From NCBI GenBank assembly GCA_963971405.1, contig OZ020487.1:18201344-18265343 (forward strand): a DNA stretch of 64,000 bases, given 5' to 3'. Position numbers and translations under genes: made by a program. Source of the DNA: Psococerastis gibbosa (taxonomy: Eukaryota > Arthropoda > Insecta > Psocodea > Psocidae). The notes below the pieces were generated by a model that searched no databases, had not been told where the DNA came from, and saw only the letters and a program-made list of their open reading frames with translations. How positions within the stretch are numbered: position 1 is the stretch's first letter; the number at the start of each line of letters is the position of its first letter. Positions 12,735 to 22,888 of the stretch are shown piece by piece.

Positions 12735-12930
12735 CTATAAGGAAGAAATGATCGATTTCGAGATATCAACCGAATTACGTATTTGAGGTCCCATGACCAA
12801 AATAATGTGGTTTTACCCAATGTCTGTACTTCGGTCTGCTGGCTCGTCTGTCTGTCTGTCTCTGCATCGATTTGCAGACAGACCATAGATCGACGAAATT
12901 TCAAATTCATTTGCCCACAAAGTGGGTTAT
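12735..12930 (+). repeat. Diverged fragment of the 'GTCTGTCTG' repeat
   Basis: The order is GATTTCGAGATATCAACC, TTGAGGTCCCATGA, a GTCTG repeat and CATCGATTTGCAGACAG. It matches the middle of 1801-2430 and 16774-17402 with many differences and truncation on both sides. Confidence 0.65.
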
Positions 12931-13756
12931 TTTCTAACATAACTTTATTTTATTTTGTGTTGGATGCAGACTTTCCATTGAAGCATTTCTACTCCAAATA
13001 GGCTACAGAAATATATTTGATGTCTAAAAATATCAAATAATAATTCAAATACAAAAATGAGTCTAGTGTAGTTTGTCAGTTATGCTGTGGAAAGTATAAT
13101 AAATACCGTAAGCTACCTACTTTAGAAAAATTATACACTATTATAGGAACTGGTATAAAAATATTCTATGAATACACCCCTTTAAACAGCCATAACATCT
13201 AATATACAAAAATGGTAGCTGGAAATGAAACGTTAATAGGGTTAATTAAACAAAAAAAGGAGTTTTTATAAGAAAGGCACTTCAAAAACAATCAAAATCA
13301 AGCTGGAGATTTAAAAAGAAGCTCCACCTCACACGGGCTTTCAGCAGAGAAGACAAAGTTATAAAGATGTGAAAGACAATGGGCACAGGTTTAGCTTGCC
13401 ATGCAGTAAATCTTTGTTCCTTTCGATGATCAGTTCATTTATAGTCGCGGAAATGGTCCCTGGGTAATGGACTTCGATTTCCTTTAGTAAATTGATTCAA
13501 TCCAATGATCTGAATTTTCATTTGAATTTTTATTTCCAGAGATTGTAATGCAGAAACCACGTTTACTCAGACCTGTGCACGTTTTCATTAAATTCCTGCA
13601 ATTTATCATGACGAACCATTTTTTTGAAACTTCTCATTTTAGTAATTTTCTGTGGCTTTTGAGCCTTTTCTTCAAATTATTTATGTTAGTGTTTTCACAC
13701 GTTTCTTATACTGTAATTATAGGCTTATGTATTTTCAAATTAATATGTCGTTGTTG
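12931..13756. other. AT-rich sequence, nothing recognised
   Basis: Frames near 13548-13766 are Phe/Leu-rich and overlap each other in different phases. No gene is supported. Confidence 0.5.
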
Positions 13757-13860
13757 TTGCTTCTAACGCCTGCTTTCAGCATTTTTGCTTTAAACAACCC
13801 TGTCAGCCTGGCGGGGGGAGTGAGTCTGTTTGTCAACTTGAGGCATCCTAAGTGCAGGCT
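13757..13860 (-). repeat. 3'-end fragment of retroposon family R
   Basis: Reverse complement of the last ~100 bp of the retroposon seen intact at 26722-27090 (CTAACGCCTGCTTTCAGC, CCTGTCAGCC, GAGTGAGTCTGTTTGT). It sits about 40 bp upstream of a full copy in the opposite orientation, so the locus looks like an inverted repeat. Confidence 0.7.
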
Positions 13861-14207
13861 CCGGATTTAATACATGTTCATTCAAAGAGTTCCGTCATGC
13901 ACTATACTTGACAACGGCCTTACCATGTTGAATCCATTAGAGCAGAGCATGTTTCAAACTGCGGCAAACTTGGTAGTGAGCACAGCTTTGGCAGGGGAAC
14001 ATGGTGGGACATGAAAATGCGCTGAGACTATACCAGTCAGTCTACGTGCATGTTGAGTCCTGGTCACCTCCGATTTAATCGTGTGACTTTACCATGTTCC
14101 CCAAGTGGTTCGGAATCCACTAAAATCAGGAGGTTCACCCTGTCAGTCAACTCCCCTTTCCCCGAGGTGAAAGAGTCTGCCTATAGGGTGCCTCAAGGTA
14201 ACGAACA

Positions 14208-15167
14208 AACGAAATATATTCAGAAAACCTACTCATACAGACAATATCATTCCAGAGGATTCGTTTCACCCACCACAACACAAACATGCAGCCATACACT
14301 CCATGATACATAGACTCCTACATGTACCGTTGACGGTTGTACATTTTAACAAAGAACTTTCAACAATTATGGAAATTGCTAATAATAATGGATATCCTGT
14401 GAGTCTAGTAAAAAATATTTTAAGGAAACACAGGAATAAGTTAACCCTCTCTTTAGTCTATGGAGCAAGCCAGACTTCTGAACCAGATAAAGGGTACGTT
14501 AAGTTACCATATCTTGGTAGGATTAGTTTGGAGTTGGCCTCTTGGATTGGAGATAGGGTCGTTAAGAATGTGTCATTTTATTCTGTGGACTCGTTGGGTA
14601 AGCAATTGATTAATTGTAAACCTAAATTGGAGAAAGGGAGGAAGTCAGGGGTTTATCAACTAGACTGTAATGATTGTGGTAGTTTATATATTGGACAAAC
14701 TGGGAGAGGGTTTAAAGAAAGAATAGCGGAGCATAGACGGGGGGTAGGAAAACCCGACACTCAGTCCACCTTAGCCCAACATATAAAAACCCACAACCAT
14801 GCCTGTGATTTCGATAATTTTAAGATCTTACATGTAGCCAACAAGGGGAAACTTCTTGATAATTTAGAAACCATTGAGATTAGGGAAGCTATGGTTAAAA
14901 ACAAAACGTTACTTAATGACATAACCTTTTTAAGTAGTTCCCCCTTGTTGGCGCTTCCATTGGTTGATGTTTAATTGTTCAATTTAAATTATTTACTTTA
15001 TGCGATGCTGTGTATTATCCTGACGATGAGTTTTATTTTATTTTGTTTTAGCTTGCATACCTTTTGTTTACCTTTTTTCAATCGCACTTAACGATGGCGT
15101 GAGCCGAAACCGGTCGTGTTTTTAATTTAATTTTATTGTAAGACTATACGAAGTAAATTTTAACAAT
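14208..15167 (+). mobile_element. 5'-truncated Penelope-like element
   Basis: The insertion interrupts retroposon R at ...AACAAAC|AGACTCAC... (compare the uninterrupted copy near 27015). A short GAACA repeat at 14203-14207 and 15168-15172 is the likely target duplication. The unit holds the end of a Penelope-type reverse transcriptase joined to a GIY-YIG endonuclease, then a ~190-bp T-rich 3' UTR with a conserved hairpin-plus-GAAA motif near 15085-15118. Confidence 0.75.
14210..14974 (+). CDS. Penelope-like RT C-terminus plus GIY-YIG endonuclease (partial)
   Basis: The frame is open upstream of any Met, so this is the C-terminal part of a larger polyprotein. It begins with FRKPTHTDNI and a QHKHAAIHSM..HRL block, both typical of the end of Penelope-like reverse transcriptases. 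About 145 residues on comes the GIY-YIG nuclease: GVY, then CNDCG, SLYIGQTGR with the catalytic Arg in KERIAEH, and later LETIEI, which probably holds the metal-binding Glu. The Cys pair and the AQHIKTHNH histidines fit the zinc-binding arrangement of Penelope nucleases. In the family this nuclease nicks DNA for reverse transcription. RT catalytic motifs are missing because of 5' truncation, so this copy cannot move itself. The stop is at 14972-14974 and no frameshift is visible within the segment. Confidence 0.85.
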   Translation, partial: RNIFRKPTHTDNIIPEDSFHPPQHKHAAIHSMIHRLLHVPLTVVHFNKELSTIMEIANNNGYPVSLVKNILRKHRNKLTLSLVYGASQTSEPDKGYVKLPYLGRISLELASWIGDRVVKNVSFYSVDSLGKQLINCKPKLEKGRKSGVYQLDCNDCGSLYIGQTGRGFKERIAEHRRGVGKPDTQSTLAQHIKTHNHACDFDNFKILHVANKGKLLDNLETIEIREAMVKNKTLLNDITFLSSSPLLALPLVDV

Positions 15168-15263
15168 GAACAGACTCACTCCCCCGTCACACTGACAGGG
15201 TCGCTTAAAAGCAGAAATGCTGAAAGCAGGCGTTAGAAACAATAACAACACTATACTTGACAA

Positions 15264-16750
15264 GTTGTGGTCAGCTACATAGTCAGCAACCGACGCGTTT
15301 TCCTCCTACCAACACAAATATGAACGGAATAGTCCAGTTGATAGAAGACTGGACTATGAAACAGATTGCCGTGGTTCGAGACTTGACATGATAGAAAAAC
15401 ATTCTGCTGGCTCCGGGTCCACCCAACCCGCAATGGGTACCAGAACTTCACCTGTTGGGGGAAAATACCGCTGCTGAGTATGTTGCTGACAAGAAATGTG
15501 GTCAAGAGTTTCTATAGAGGGAATAAATGGACCGAAACTGGATTCAACCCCCGTTTCAGTCCATTTTTCTTTTTAAAATGGTAAATAGGTACATAGTGCC
15601 TCCAATTATTATTCTACAGTTGTATACACGGCAACGTACGATATTAAAATAGAATAATTTATTATTATTGAACCTTTTATGCCATTTTAAATGAAATTGG
15701 AAAAGGGCTGGGAGTAGAGGAGAGTGGGGGGGAGGGGGGGCTAGTTGCCTGTTATGTGGAATACTCCTGCTTCAATAATTCATGGTTTTTCGGCGTCTGT
15801 TGCGTAAATAAATGACAGGACCGTAAATTCCGCGTCGTCCAATCGGATCGCTTGGCAGCAGTAAATCCTCCTCAATGGTGTCTCCTGTCTTATTTTGCAG
15901 CATTGTCGTTTTTGCTGAATCTGCCGCAGCAGTGATTTCACTGCATAGTACGTAGTGCTCTCTAAATTTTTTTTGGGCATAGGTATGTCTGCTATATTGC
16001 TGTTCCTGATGCCTTTGTACCCTACCTGCGGAACCATTTATTTATTTCATAACGGTGCGTTCGAAGTAGTGTAAGATAAATAAATCTGGAGGATGAATGA
16101 ATGAATGAATATATTAAGAAACGAAAGTACAATGTTTATAACAATTTTGCAAACGCCCAAGTGTGGCCTACACCAGTTAAACAATGAAAAGTATAAGTTA
16201 GCTAGCTAGGCTACAATTTTAAAGTTGATTTATGATAATATACAGTATATGTGCGAAACTCGTCTTTAACTGTTTAACTCATGTTAAAGTTTACTTACTT
16301 TTAGCTTATAATTTAAATGTACAATACAATATTTTAATTATTTCCTTCCATACAATACATTTTTACATTATTACATTTTTTCGTGGTAAGGGCTCTAAGA
16401 GATAAACCCGTGCTGAACCCTTGATTTATTGACACTTAAAAATAGAAATTAAGAATAAAGTATCGTATCTATCTTATCATTCTTGTTTTTATATCAATAA
16501 TATTATTATGAATCGGCTGACGTAGGCTAAATGCGTAAACCGGTACCATTTTTTTTCTTCTTTTTCTTCGGCCCCTAGACTATAGTAATATTTCTATAAA
16601 AAATAAATTTATGAGCATTAATACTTAAGCCTGTGGGCTCCCAAGTTAAGGAATAATGTCGGGGGCTCTTAAATGATGCTAAATATTGTTTATTTCAGTT
16701 TTAGATAGGAAAGGAATGCAGTTGTCATTACAAAACATTAATTGGTATTA
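15264..16750. other. AT-rich sequence; one unassigned frame
   Basis: An 85-codon frame at 15780-16037 (-) has ordinary amino-acid composition but no family I recognise. A G-run lies near 15725-15740 and an ATGA microsatellite at about 16091-16110. Confidence 0.45.
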
Positions 16751-16773
16751 TTTATTATTAAGAAAACATTTTT

Positions 16774-17616
16774 GCTTTCCAATTTATACATAGTATAAGG
16801 AAAGCTTTGTGACGGTCCAAATTTTCGATTCCGAGATTTCAATGGAATTAAACGTTTTGAGGTCCCAGGAACCCGAAAAAGTGTTTTTTACGAAATGTCT
16901 GTCTGTCTGTCGCTCTGTCTGTCTGTTCATCGATTTCCGGGCAAACTACTCGGTCGATAATAATGAAATGTAGGGTCACAAAAATCATACCATTTTTTCT
17001 ATTTGGGGCTAACTCAATTTGGGGGGGGGGGGGGGTTCTCAAAAAACACCAAAAAAACGTCTAAAAATTTATTTCCCAAAAACGGCTCAAACGATTTATT
17101 TTAAATTCACATTTATTGATAGTAGTTGTTATTAATGTTAATAAAATGGGGGGGTCACCTGCCCCTTGATAGTTTGCTTCTGGGGGTAAAAAAATAAAAA
17201 TAACTACATTTTAACGAAAAATGACTAAAAAATAATTTTCTGCGAAACCCTTCTATCGATGATTTCTACCTTCAGGTATGTATTAGGTGTTAAATTGAGT
17301 AACGAAATCGGACCGGTTGCTTTCCCAGAAAAGTATTTGGTTGTGTACAAAAAATTTTTTTTTTTTAATGATAGAAAATTCACGCTCAAACGCATTGCGT
17401 GAATTTACCTCAATTTACGCATTGCGTGAATTTACCTCAATTTACCTCACCTCCAGTGACGTCAGGTGGAGAACCCCCCCCCCCCCCCCCGAGATATCGG
17501 AAATTTAAAATTTAACGATAGGAAAATTATATTCCATGAAATTACACATTTTCTATTTCTATGTCTACTAATTTTGATAAATTGGAAAGCATGTTCGAAT
17601 AAACTCGGACCGGTTC
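16774..17616 (+). mobile_element. 'GTCTGTCTG' repeat copy 2 with 23-bp flanking direct repeat
   Basis: The 23 bases at 16751-16773 (TTTATTATTAAGAAAACA plus five T) recur exactly at 17617-17639. Between them lies an 843-bp unit starting GCTTTCCAATTTATAC. A complementary ATAAATTGGAAAGC occurs at 17577-17590, 26 bp before the right boundary. The first ~630 bp match 1801-2430. There is no coding capacity. A perfect 23-bp duplication indicates a recent insertion, but its length and the near-terminal inverted repeats do not fit one standard class. Confidence 0.75.
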
Positions 17617-17772
17617 TTTATTATTAAGAAAACATTTTTTTAAAGTTATGAAGTAATTCTATTGATTTACTTGTTTTTAATAATTATATATTTTTAATTT
17701 GCCGATTTTGGTTATACGCTTTAAGGTAAACTTGTACTTCATTGACAATTTTTGCTTCATATTATTTAAAAA

Positions 17773-18003
17773 CTGAGGGAAAAGAGGCTGAACTGGTGGG
17801 GACACTTACTACGTAGAGACGAAGACCACCTAGACAGAAGAGTAATGGAACTGGAGTTGCCAGCAAGAAGACTACCAGGGAGGCCGAAACTAACACTGGA
17901 TAGAAAGATCGCCGAAGACATGAAAAGATTGGGGCTCTCAACTGAAGAAGCACAGGACAGGACCATGTGGAAGCGACGCTGCCGTGCCGCCGACCCTCCA
18001 TGA
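17773..18003 (+). pseudogene. LINE RT C-terminal tail (RTE-like), truncated
   Basis: The frame from 17773 to the stop at 18001-18003 reads LNWWGHLLRRDEDHL, then LPGRPKLTLDRKIAEDMK and a WKRRCRAADP ending. WGH..RR, GRPK and W+..RAADP in this order near a stop mark the C-terminus of RTE-type non-LTR retrotransposon proteins. A stop just upstream (17767-17769) and loss of everything before it show 5' truncation, common in LINEs. It differs in sequence from the tails at 20717-21152 and 28100-28290, so several LINE subfamilies are present. Confidence 0.75.
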
Positions 18004-19633
18004 GGAAAAGGCGTAGTAAAAGTAAAAGTACGTAAGTATTATTTTATTAAACGTCGCGTCGGTTACAGAATAATAATAATAATTTATTAATTATTAATTT
18101 ATCTTATGATACATTAAAAAATGTACTTAACCCACTGATACCATTAATTATTATTTACATTTTCATTCGTGTTTTAACCATCTTAATTTCTGAATCTCAA
18201 TGCAACCAGCAACTTTGTATGCAAACATTTTATATGTCACCGTGCTCTTGAATGAATAACATTATCTGGAGTTTAAAATGTTAAAAAACCAATTGTAGGA
18301 CAACATTTTGCATTCCAACAACCTTTTCGTTACATTTCTAACCTCAGAATAAGTTATTCTTTAAATGGCCCGGCCTAGTAGGACCGCTGGTTCATACTTG
18401 TTACTTGTTGAGGCGTAAATAAAACCCCCGAAACCGGTGCGGGGGGGGGGGGCACACAATTGCGGGGGGCGCACTTCGGCTCCCTAAAATAATAAAATAA
18501 TTTAGAAATCTTCGAAAAAATATTCCATTTTAATTTGTTATGCATGTTGACTATACGAGTATAATACCACTATTGTATATCACTCATAAAAAAAGATGAA
18601 AAAATGAGACAAAACAGGTCTGGGTTAGCACTTAGCAGAAGTTATTTACGCCACTGATGCTACATTAAGTTACTCTATGCACCCCATGCGTTGTAACAAC
18701 ATACTCATTACGCCTAATTTTCTATCACCATTACTATTATGTAAAAATAAAAAGAACTCAGCTCCAAATATTGCGTAATCGATATTTATTTTTCTTTACT
18801 AGTGTCGCTGCAAAATTGGAAGAAGAAAATAAGAGATTGTTCGTCGTTTCTTGTTCCCTAGAGGAGGCTGTCAATTTATCTTCACAGTAATTGATGTCTC
18901 ATTTTACAGCCTTCCTTTAGCATTTTCTTCTTCAATAGTTTAAGTTGAAAAAGTAATTTAGCTTCGTGCTAGTAGTTTGAGTTGCCAAGCAGAATCTTTC
19001 CAACCGTGAATCAGCCCTTTTATACTTAAGGTAGCCGGTGGGACGTTAATTACAACCACTCAGTCAAGGTAAGGTATTTTGTTACGGTCAGCCAGATATT
19101 TCTGCTATGGTCACCTCCATATCTTCAATGATTGATCATTAGCAATCTATCAACTGCCTACATCATTTTTTTGTGGAACTGCAAAAACCTTTTAACATTT
19201 TCCATTCCAAAAAAAACGATGTGCTTTCTTAATTAAAGCAGAAAACCCAAAATATTTTTTATACAAAAAATTACAGAGTCAATAGGACAAAATTAATTTA
19301 TTCCTCTTTCCACAGCCAGAACGATATGGAAATAGCCGGATAAAAATTCACAAAAAATAAAAACTTCCGCAGTAAATTTATATATCCTCACTATAAATTT
19401 TATTATATTATATTGTTGGTCAAGACGTTAGCGTCCCACCGGGTCGAGTGTAGAAAATGGGTCCGGGGTGACCCCCTCACACTGCGCACGCGGCACTCTA
19501 AGAGGGAACAGGAAGAAGAAGAAGATATATTATTAGTTCAACAAGCCCCAAAAAGTGCAAAATGCAAAAAAGTGAAATTTTCATCTGACCATATCTGTGC
19601 AACGGTGACAAGAAGAATTAATTTAGTCAAAAG
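18004..19633. other. AT-rich sequence with G-run repeat remnants
   Basis: About 18410-18660 looks like a decayed inverted-repeat element: GAGGCGTAAATAA on the left, TTATTTACGCCACTGATGC on the right and G runs between. Around 19430-19540 a GA-rich stretch ending in GAAGAAGAAGAAGA resembles a decayed RTE-like LINE 3' tail. Nothing else recognised. Confidence 0.45.
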
Positions 19634-20115
19634 TTATACCTAGTTAAGTGTGTTATATCAAGCTAAGTTAACACACCGATAACCCGATAACCAGCTAACC
19701 AGCGTGCTATCCTAAACCCACTTCCAAGTTGGTTAACGTGTTATTTACCTTGCTATGGCTCAGGTTTGACCGTCGCCATATTTGTTTTTGTCGATTGATT
19801 TGAAACCCGCGTTTAAAATTTTATAGTATTTAAATTTATTTTTATAATCTATTATCACAAGCAATTACCGTAAATACTTAAAATTATAATAACCAAAATG
19901 TATGAAAAAATATAAACAAATGTGGCCCTAGAATAGAGTTCTGCCACTTTCTTTAAACCCGTGCCACGAACGTCTGACTACTACCACGTTGTTTACTGTG
20001 TCAATTGTCAATATAGCATGATAACTCAGTTAACTCACTCCCGAGATCCACTCACGATTGTGTGTTAACTTGAATAGCACATCTAACTCGATAACACGAA
20101 CACTGTGAAGACCCC
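19634..20115. mobile_element. TA-flanked MITE T, copy 1 (left end lost)
   Basis: This is the reverse complement of 35408-35905 over nearly its full length. The right end CACTGTGAAGACCCC is intact and followed by TA; the first ~30 bp of the left terminal repeat are missing. Shared inner blocks include CGTCTGACTACTACCACGTT and AGTTCTGCCACTTTCTTTAA. No protein coding. Confidence 0.75.
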
Positions 20116-20499
20116 TAATATTGTACTTAATACTTATAGGATAGGTAGATCTATAAGAAAGTGTGCAAGTTCCACGTTAACAGGCGCAAGCCATTTTTGT
20201 TTTTTTAATATAAAAGATTTGTCATTGCATAAATTCTGTAAAAGGTTCAATTCTTAAAGGGTTTTAACGCTTGCAATAGATCATTTCCAACTCTACGGAG
20301 GTTTTGTGGCCCATAAAACTTGAACCCCTATAGACATGTCAATCTATTTTTATAAATGATGATGGAATACTTGCTACTTTGTGTTCAGGTCACAAACCAT
20401 GTGTTGCCAAGAATAGAAAACGACAGGATCTTAAGTGTATTGCATGCACCCAATACTCATCTAAATCATCAATTCACAAATAAATTGAAAGCTCCATAA
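20116..20499. other. AT-rich sequence, nothing recognised
   Basis: No frame, repeat or RNA feature supported. Confidence 0.5.
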
Positions 20500-20716
20500 G
20501 ATAATAAGATGAGAAATAGAATAAACATTGATAAAGCTTACAATATAAGGTACATACAATTTAAATGTCAATAATGTAAAAAGACCTGTAGTAATAAGTA
20601 TATTCGATACATCATACTGTGCTCACCATTCAGCTTAGCTTTAGTCCAAGAAAGGAAGGTTTCTTCCCCCAGAAAAATATCACGCAAAAGTAGAAAGTGC
20701 AAATAAATGATGGTGT

Positions 20717-21152
20717 CTTCTTCTTAAGGTTACAATCATAGCGATTGGTTGGCAGCAACTCCCTGCATATCGTCCTCCAGTTTACTCGGTCCTCGATCTT
20801 CCTCTTCAGTTCTTGATATGATATTGCTCCTGCGTCTTCTTTTACTTGATCCATGAATTCCTTCTTCGGCCGTCCTCTTCGGTTATTTCCCTCTACTGTG
20901 CCCTCGATAATAGTGTGTACCAGATTTTCGTGCCTTTGCAAATGCCCCATCCATTTCGCTCTCCTGATTCGTATCTGGGCTACTAACTGTCTTTCTTCTC
21001 CGATAGCGTCTAGCACTCTTTCATTTGTCACATGGTCCCTCCAGCTGATCCGTAGCATCCTTCTGTAACACCACATTTCGAAAGCTTCGAGTTTCTTTAG
21101 TTCCTTATCCGCTATAGTCCAGGTTTCACAGCCGTACAATAAAACACTCCAC
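20717..21152 (-). pseudogene. RTE-like LINE 3' fragment with 11-bp TSD
   Basis: The minus strand encodes SVLLYGCETWTI, then FEMWCYRRMLRISW, a VTNERVLDAI block, RRAKWMGHLQRHENL, RRGRPKKEFMDQVKED, and a W..ICRELLP ending. These lie in the order found at the C-terminus of RTE/BovB-type non-LTR retrotransposon proteins, after the reverse transcriptase. The catalytic RT region is absent. The fragment is flanked by AATGATGGTGT at 20706-20716 and 21153-21163. That could be a true target duplication, although the motif also belongs to the host tandem unit. The 3' end (left side here) is GAAGAAGA-rich. A matching 3' end lies at 34345-34445. Confidence 0.85.
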
Positions 21153-21163
21153 AATGATGGTGT

Positions 21164-21500
21164 ACAATACAATATATATATTTCCTTTAAATTATACAAT
21201 ACATGCAAAGTATAAGATAAAATAAAAGAGTGTCGTCAAAATCAGGTAGTTCTGTCATTGTCATTGTGCTAGTGCCTCAGTGACAGTGTAGAAAGCTTTC
21301 TCTAAGAGATGGTTTCTAAGCGTTTTAGAGAAGTTAGAAGCATTTCTCGCCACTCTCAGTTCAATCGGGAGTTTTCTAAGGTAGGTGAAACCTTGTAGTA
21401 TAGGATCCAGTCGCTCACACTTGGCTGTGCGTGGCGCTGGCCATACAAGGTCTCCCCGTTGCCTCGTGTTGTAGGTGTGAGTGTCCCCGTTTTGTTTAAA
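21164..21500 (-). pseudogene. CR1/L2-like LINE 3' fragment
   Basis: The minus strand reads THTYNTRQRGDL, then FTYLRKLPIELR, and SNFSKTLRNHLLEKAFYTV near a stop. The order Y.TR..., then LP..I/L, then F...L+..LL...FY is the usual C-terminal tail of CR1/L2/Jockey-group ORF2 proteins. The 3' UTR after it is short and ends in a TTGTA-rich stretch (about 21164-21180), like CR1-group microsatellite tails. It lies next to the RTE-like fragment within one tandem-array unit. Confidence 0.7.
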
Positions 21501-22015
21501 TGTCCCAGAGAGCAACAAAGAGCTCTTCAAGATAAGAAATAAAATAAACATTGATAAAGCTTACAACATACGGCGCATACAAATGAAATGTCAATAATAC
21601 AAAAAAAAACCTGTAGTAATAAGTATATTCCATACGTCATACGGTGCTTACCATTCAGCTTAGCTTCATTCCAAGAAACATCGCTAAGCTCTCTTCCCCG
21701 GAAAAATATCACTCAAATGTAGAAAGTTCAAAAAAATGATGGTGTCCCAGAGAACAAGAAAGAGCTCTTCAAGATAAGAAATAAAATAAACATTGATAAA
21801 GCTTACAACATACTGTACATACAAATTTAATGTCAGTAATGCAAAAAGTAGTAATAAGTATAATCCATACGTCATACAGTGCTTACCATTCAGCTTAGTT
21901 TCATTCCAAGAACCATCTCTAAGCTCTCTTCCCCAGAAAAATATCACGCAAAAGTAGAAAGTGCAAAAAAATGATGGTGTGCCAGAGAACAACAAAGAGC
22001 TCTTTGAGTAGCTGA

Positions 22016-22745
22016 GAAAAGTGGGGGGGGGGGGGTATTAGAATGGGTGCAGCACAACCACGGCTCAAGAGCTTGTAAAACAGGAGCCGTCTGCATCCCG
22101 TCACTTTTCACACGCATTTCCGATACTCTGCGTTTGTTTTCCGGGAAATCGAAAATCCATTCCCAGCTCCCATCTATTTTTCCTATAGAAAATCTATAAT
22201 GGCGTCACATGAAATTTTTTTCAGTTTCGCTTAGCGTTGATTTCACTTAATGTTTGTAAAAGTTCTGCAAATACTGTGTGTCCTGTAAATTTTGGGAAAA
22301 CTGAGCAATGATTTATTGGCTCGGAAAGAAATGGAAGGGGTCTGCATTTTTACTGTTAAATAATTTACTAATTTAATAAGCGTGTTTTCACGGGGAATAT
22401 CGATCGTTGAGCTGTCAAAAATATCAATTAAATTCGCCGAAATTTTCCTCAATATTTCGATGTGGCTTTCACTTACAGCAATTGGCCACAATTTGTGAAC
22501 TGCTTCGTCGGGACCACCAAACCAATCGTTTCAATCAATTTTACCTTTTAGAAAGTTTTTTCTGAGTTCAGTTTAGTGATGCTAATAGCAGTTGGTAAGT
22601 TTAGAGTTTGCACGTAGAAAGTTTTCTGGAAGTTGAAGGGAAATACAGACATTGTCTGTTGTTTACACATTATATTGTTGTATTATATTATGGAGTAGGC
22701 CTGACATTAAATTAACTTTTTGGTTGCAGAGGCAACCTCCACGTT
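22016..22745. other. Unassigned sequence
   Basis: A G-run lies at about 22022-22034. A frame at 22243-22491 (-) has no recognised motif. No gene supported. Confidence 0.45.
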
Positions 22746-22888
22746 ATAAACGAAATTAGAGGATATACAGTATAAAAACTGGGCTTAGCGGGACGCCCCG
22801 GTTAGGCGTAGATCGTGGTTTCGAGTCCCGCCAAGCCCAGTTTTTATATATATTTATTTATATATATATATATATATAATTTCGTTTA
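22746..22888. repeat. tRNA-like fold-back repeat, copy 1
   Basis: TATAAAAACTGGGCTTAGCG and, on the right, CGCCAAGCCCAGTTTTTATA pair almost perfectly. Between them lies a tRNA-like half with GTAGATCGTGGTTTCGAGTC, close to a pol III B box. An outer AACGAAATT/AATTTCGTT pair extends the stem, and a TA microsatellite occupies the right arm. Related copies are near 60280-60355 and 63805-63940. It is probably a tRNA-derived SINE that has become self-complementary. Confidence 0.65.

Larger units (their letters stand above)
13915..15248 (+). mobile_element. Retroposon R with 15-bp TSD, split by a Penelope fragment
   Basis: The R family starts CGGCCTTACCATGTTGAATC, continues through GTCCTGGTCACCTCCGATTT and GTGGTTCGGAATCCACT, and ends near GGCGTTAGAA followed by an A-rich tail. 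This copy is flanked by the exact 15-bp repeat CACTATACTTGACAA (13900-13914 and 15249-15263), as expected of target-primed retroposition. Its body is 13915-14207 plus 15168-15248; positions 14208-15167 are a later insertion. Other copies are at 26722-27090 (+), 38383-38702 (-) and 62370-62563 (-). I see no protein. The segment GGTTCGGAATCC loosely resembles a pol III B box, but its position is unusual. Confidence 0.82.
20500..22015. repeat. ~240-bp tandem array with two LINE insertions
   Basis: Units share GATAAGAAATAAAATAAACA, GCTTACAACATAC, CATACGTCATACGGTGCTTA, CCATTCAGCTTAGC, AAAATATCACGCAAAAGTAG and AATGATGGTGT. Marker AGCTCTTCAAGA starts at 21521 and 21763, and a third, slightly altered copy at 21998, giving periods of 242 and 235 bp. 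A first unit at about 20500-20716 is separated from the rest by two LINE 3' fragments (20717-21152 and about 21164-21500), both inserted next to AATGATGGTGT. The array has no coding role. Confidence 0.85.

Noticed and set aside
15019..15029. CTGACGATGAG near 15019 as the ribozyme core instead of the later TTAACGA
   Set aside because: No partner stem II and GAAA follow at the right distance; the first GAAA is about 80 nt later.
22780..22840. Functional tRNA gene
   Set aside because: There is a B-box-like segment but no proper acceptor stem, anticodon arm or A box. The sequence is a dispersed repeat with copies near 60300 and 63870.
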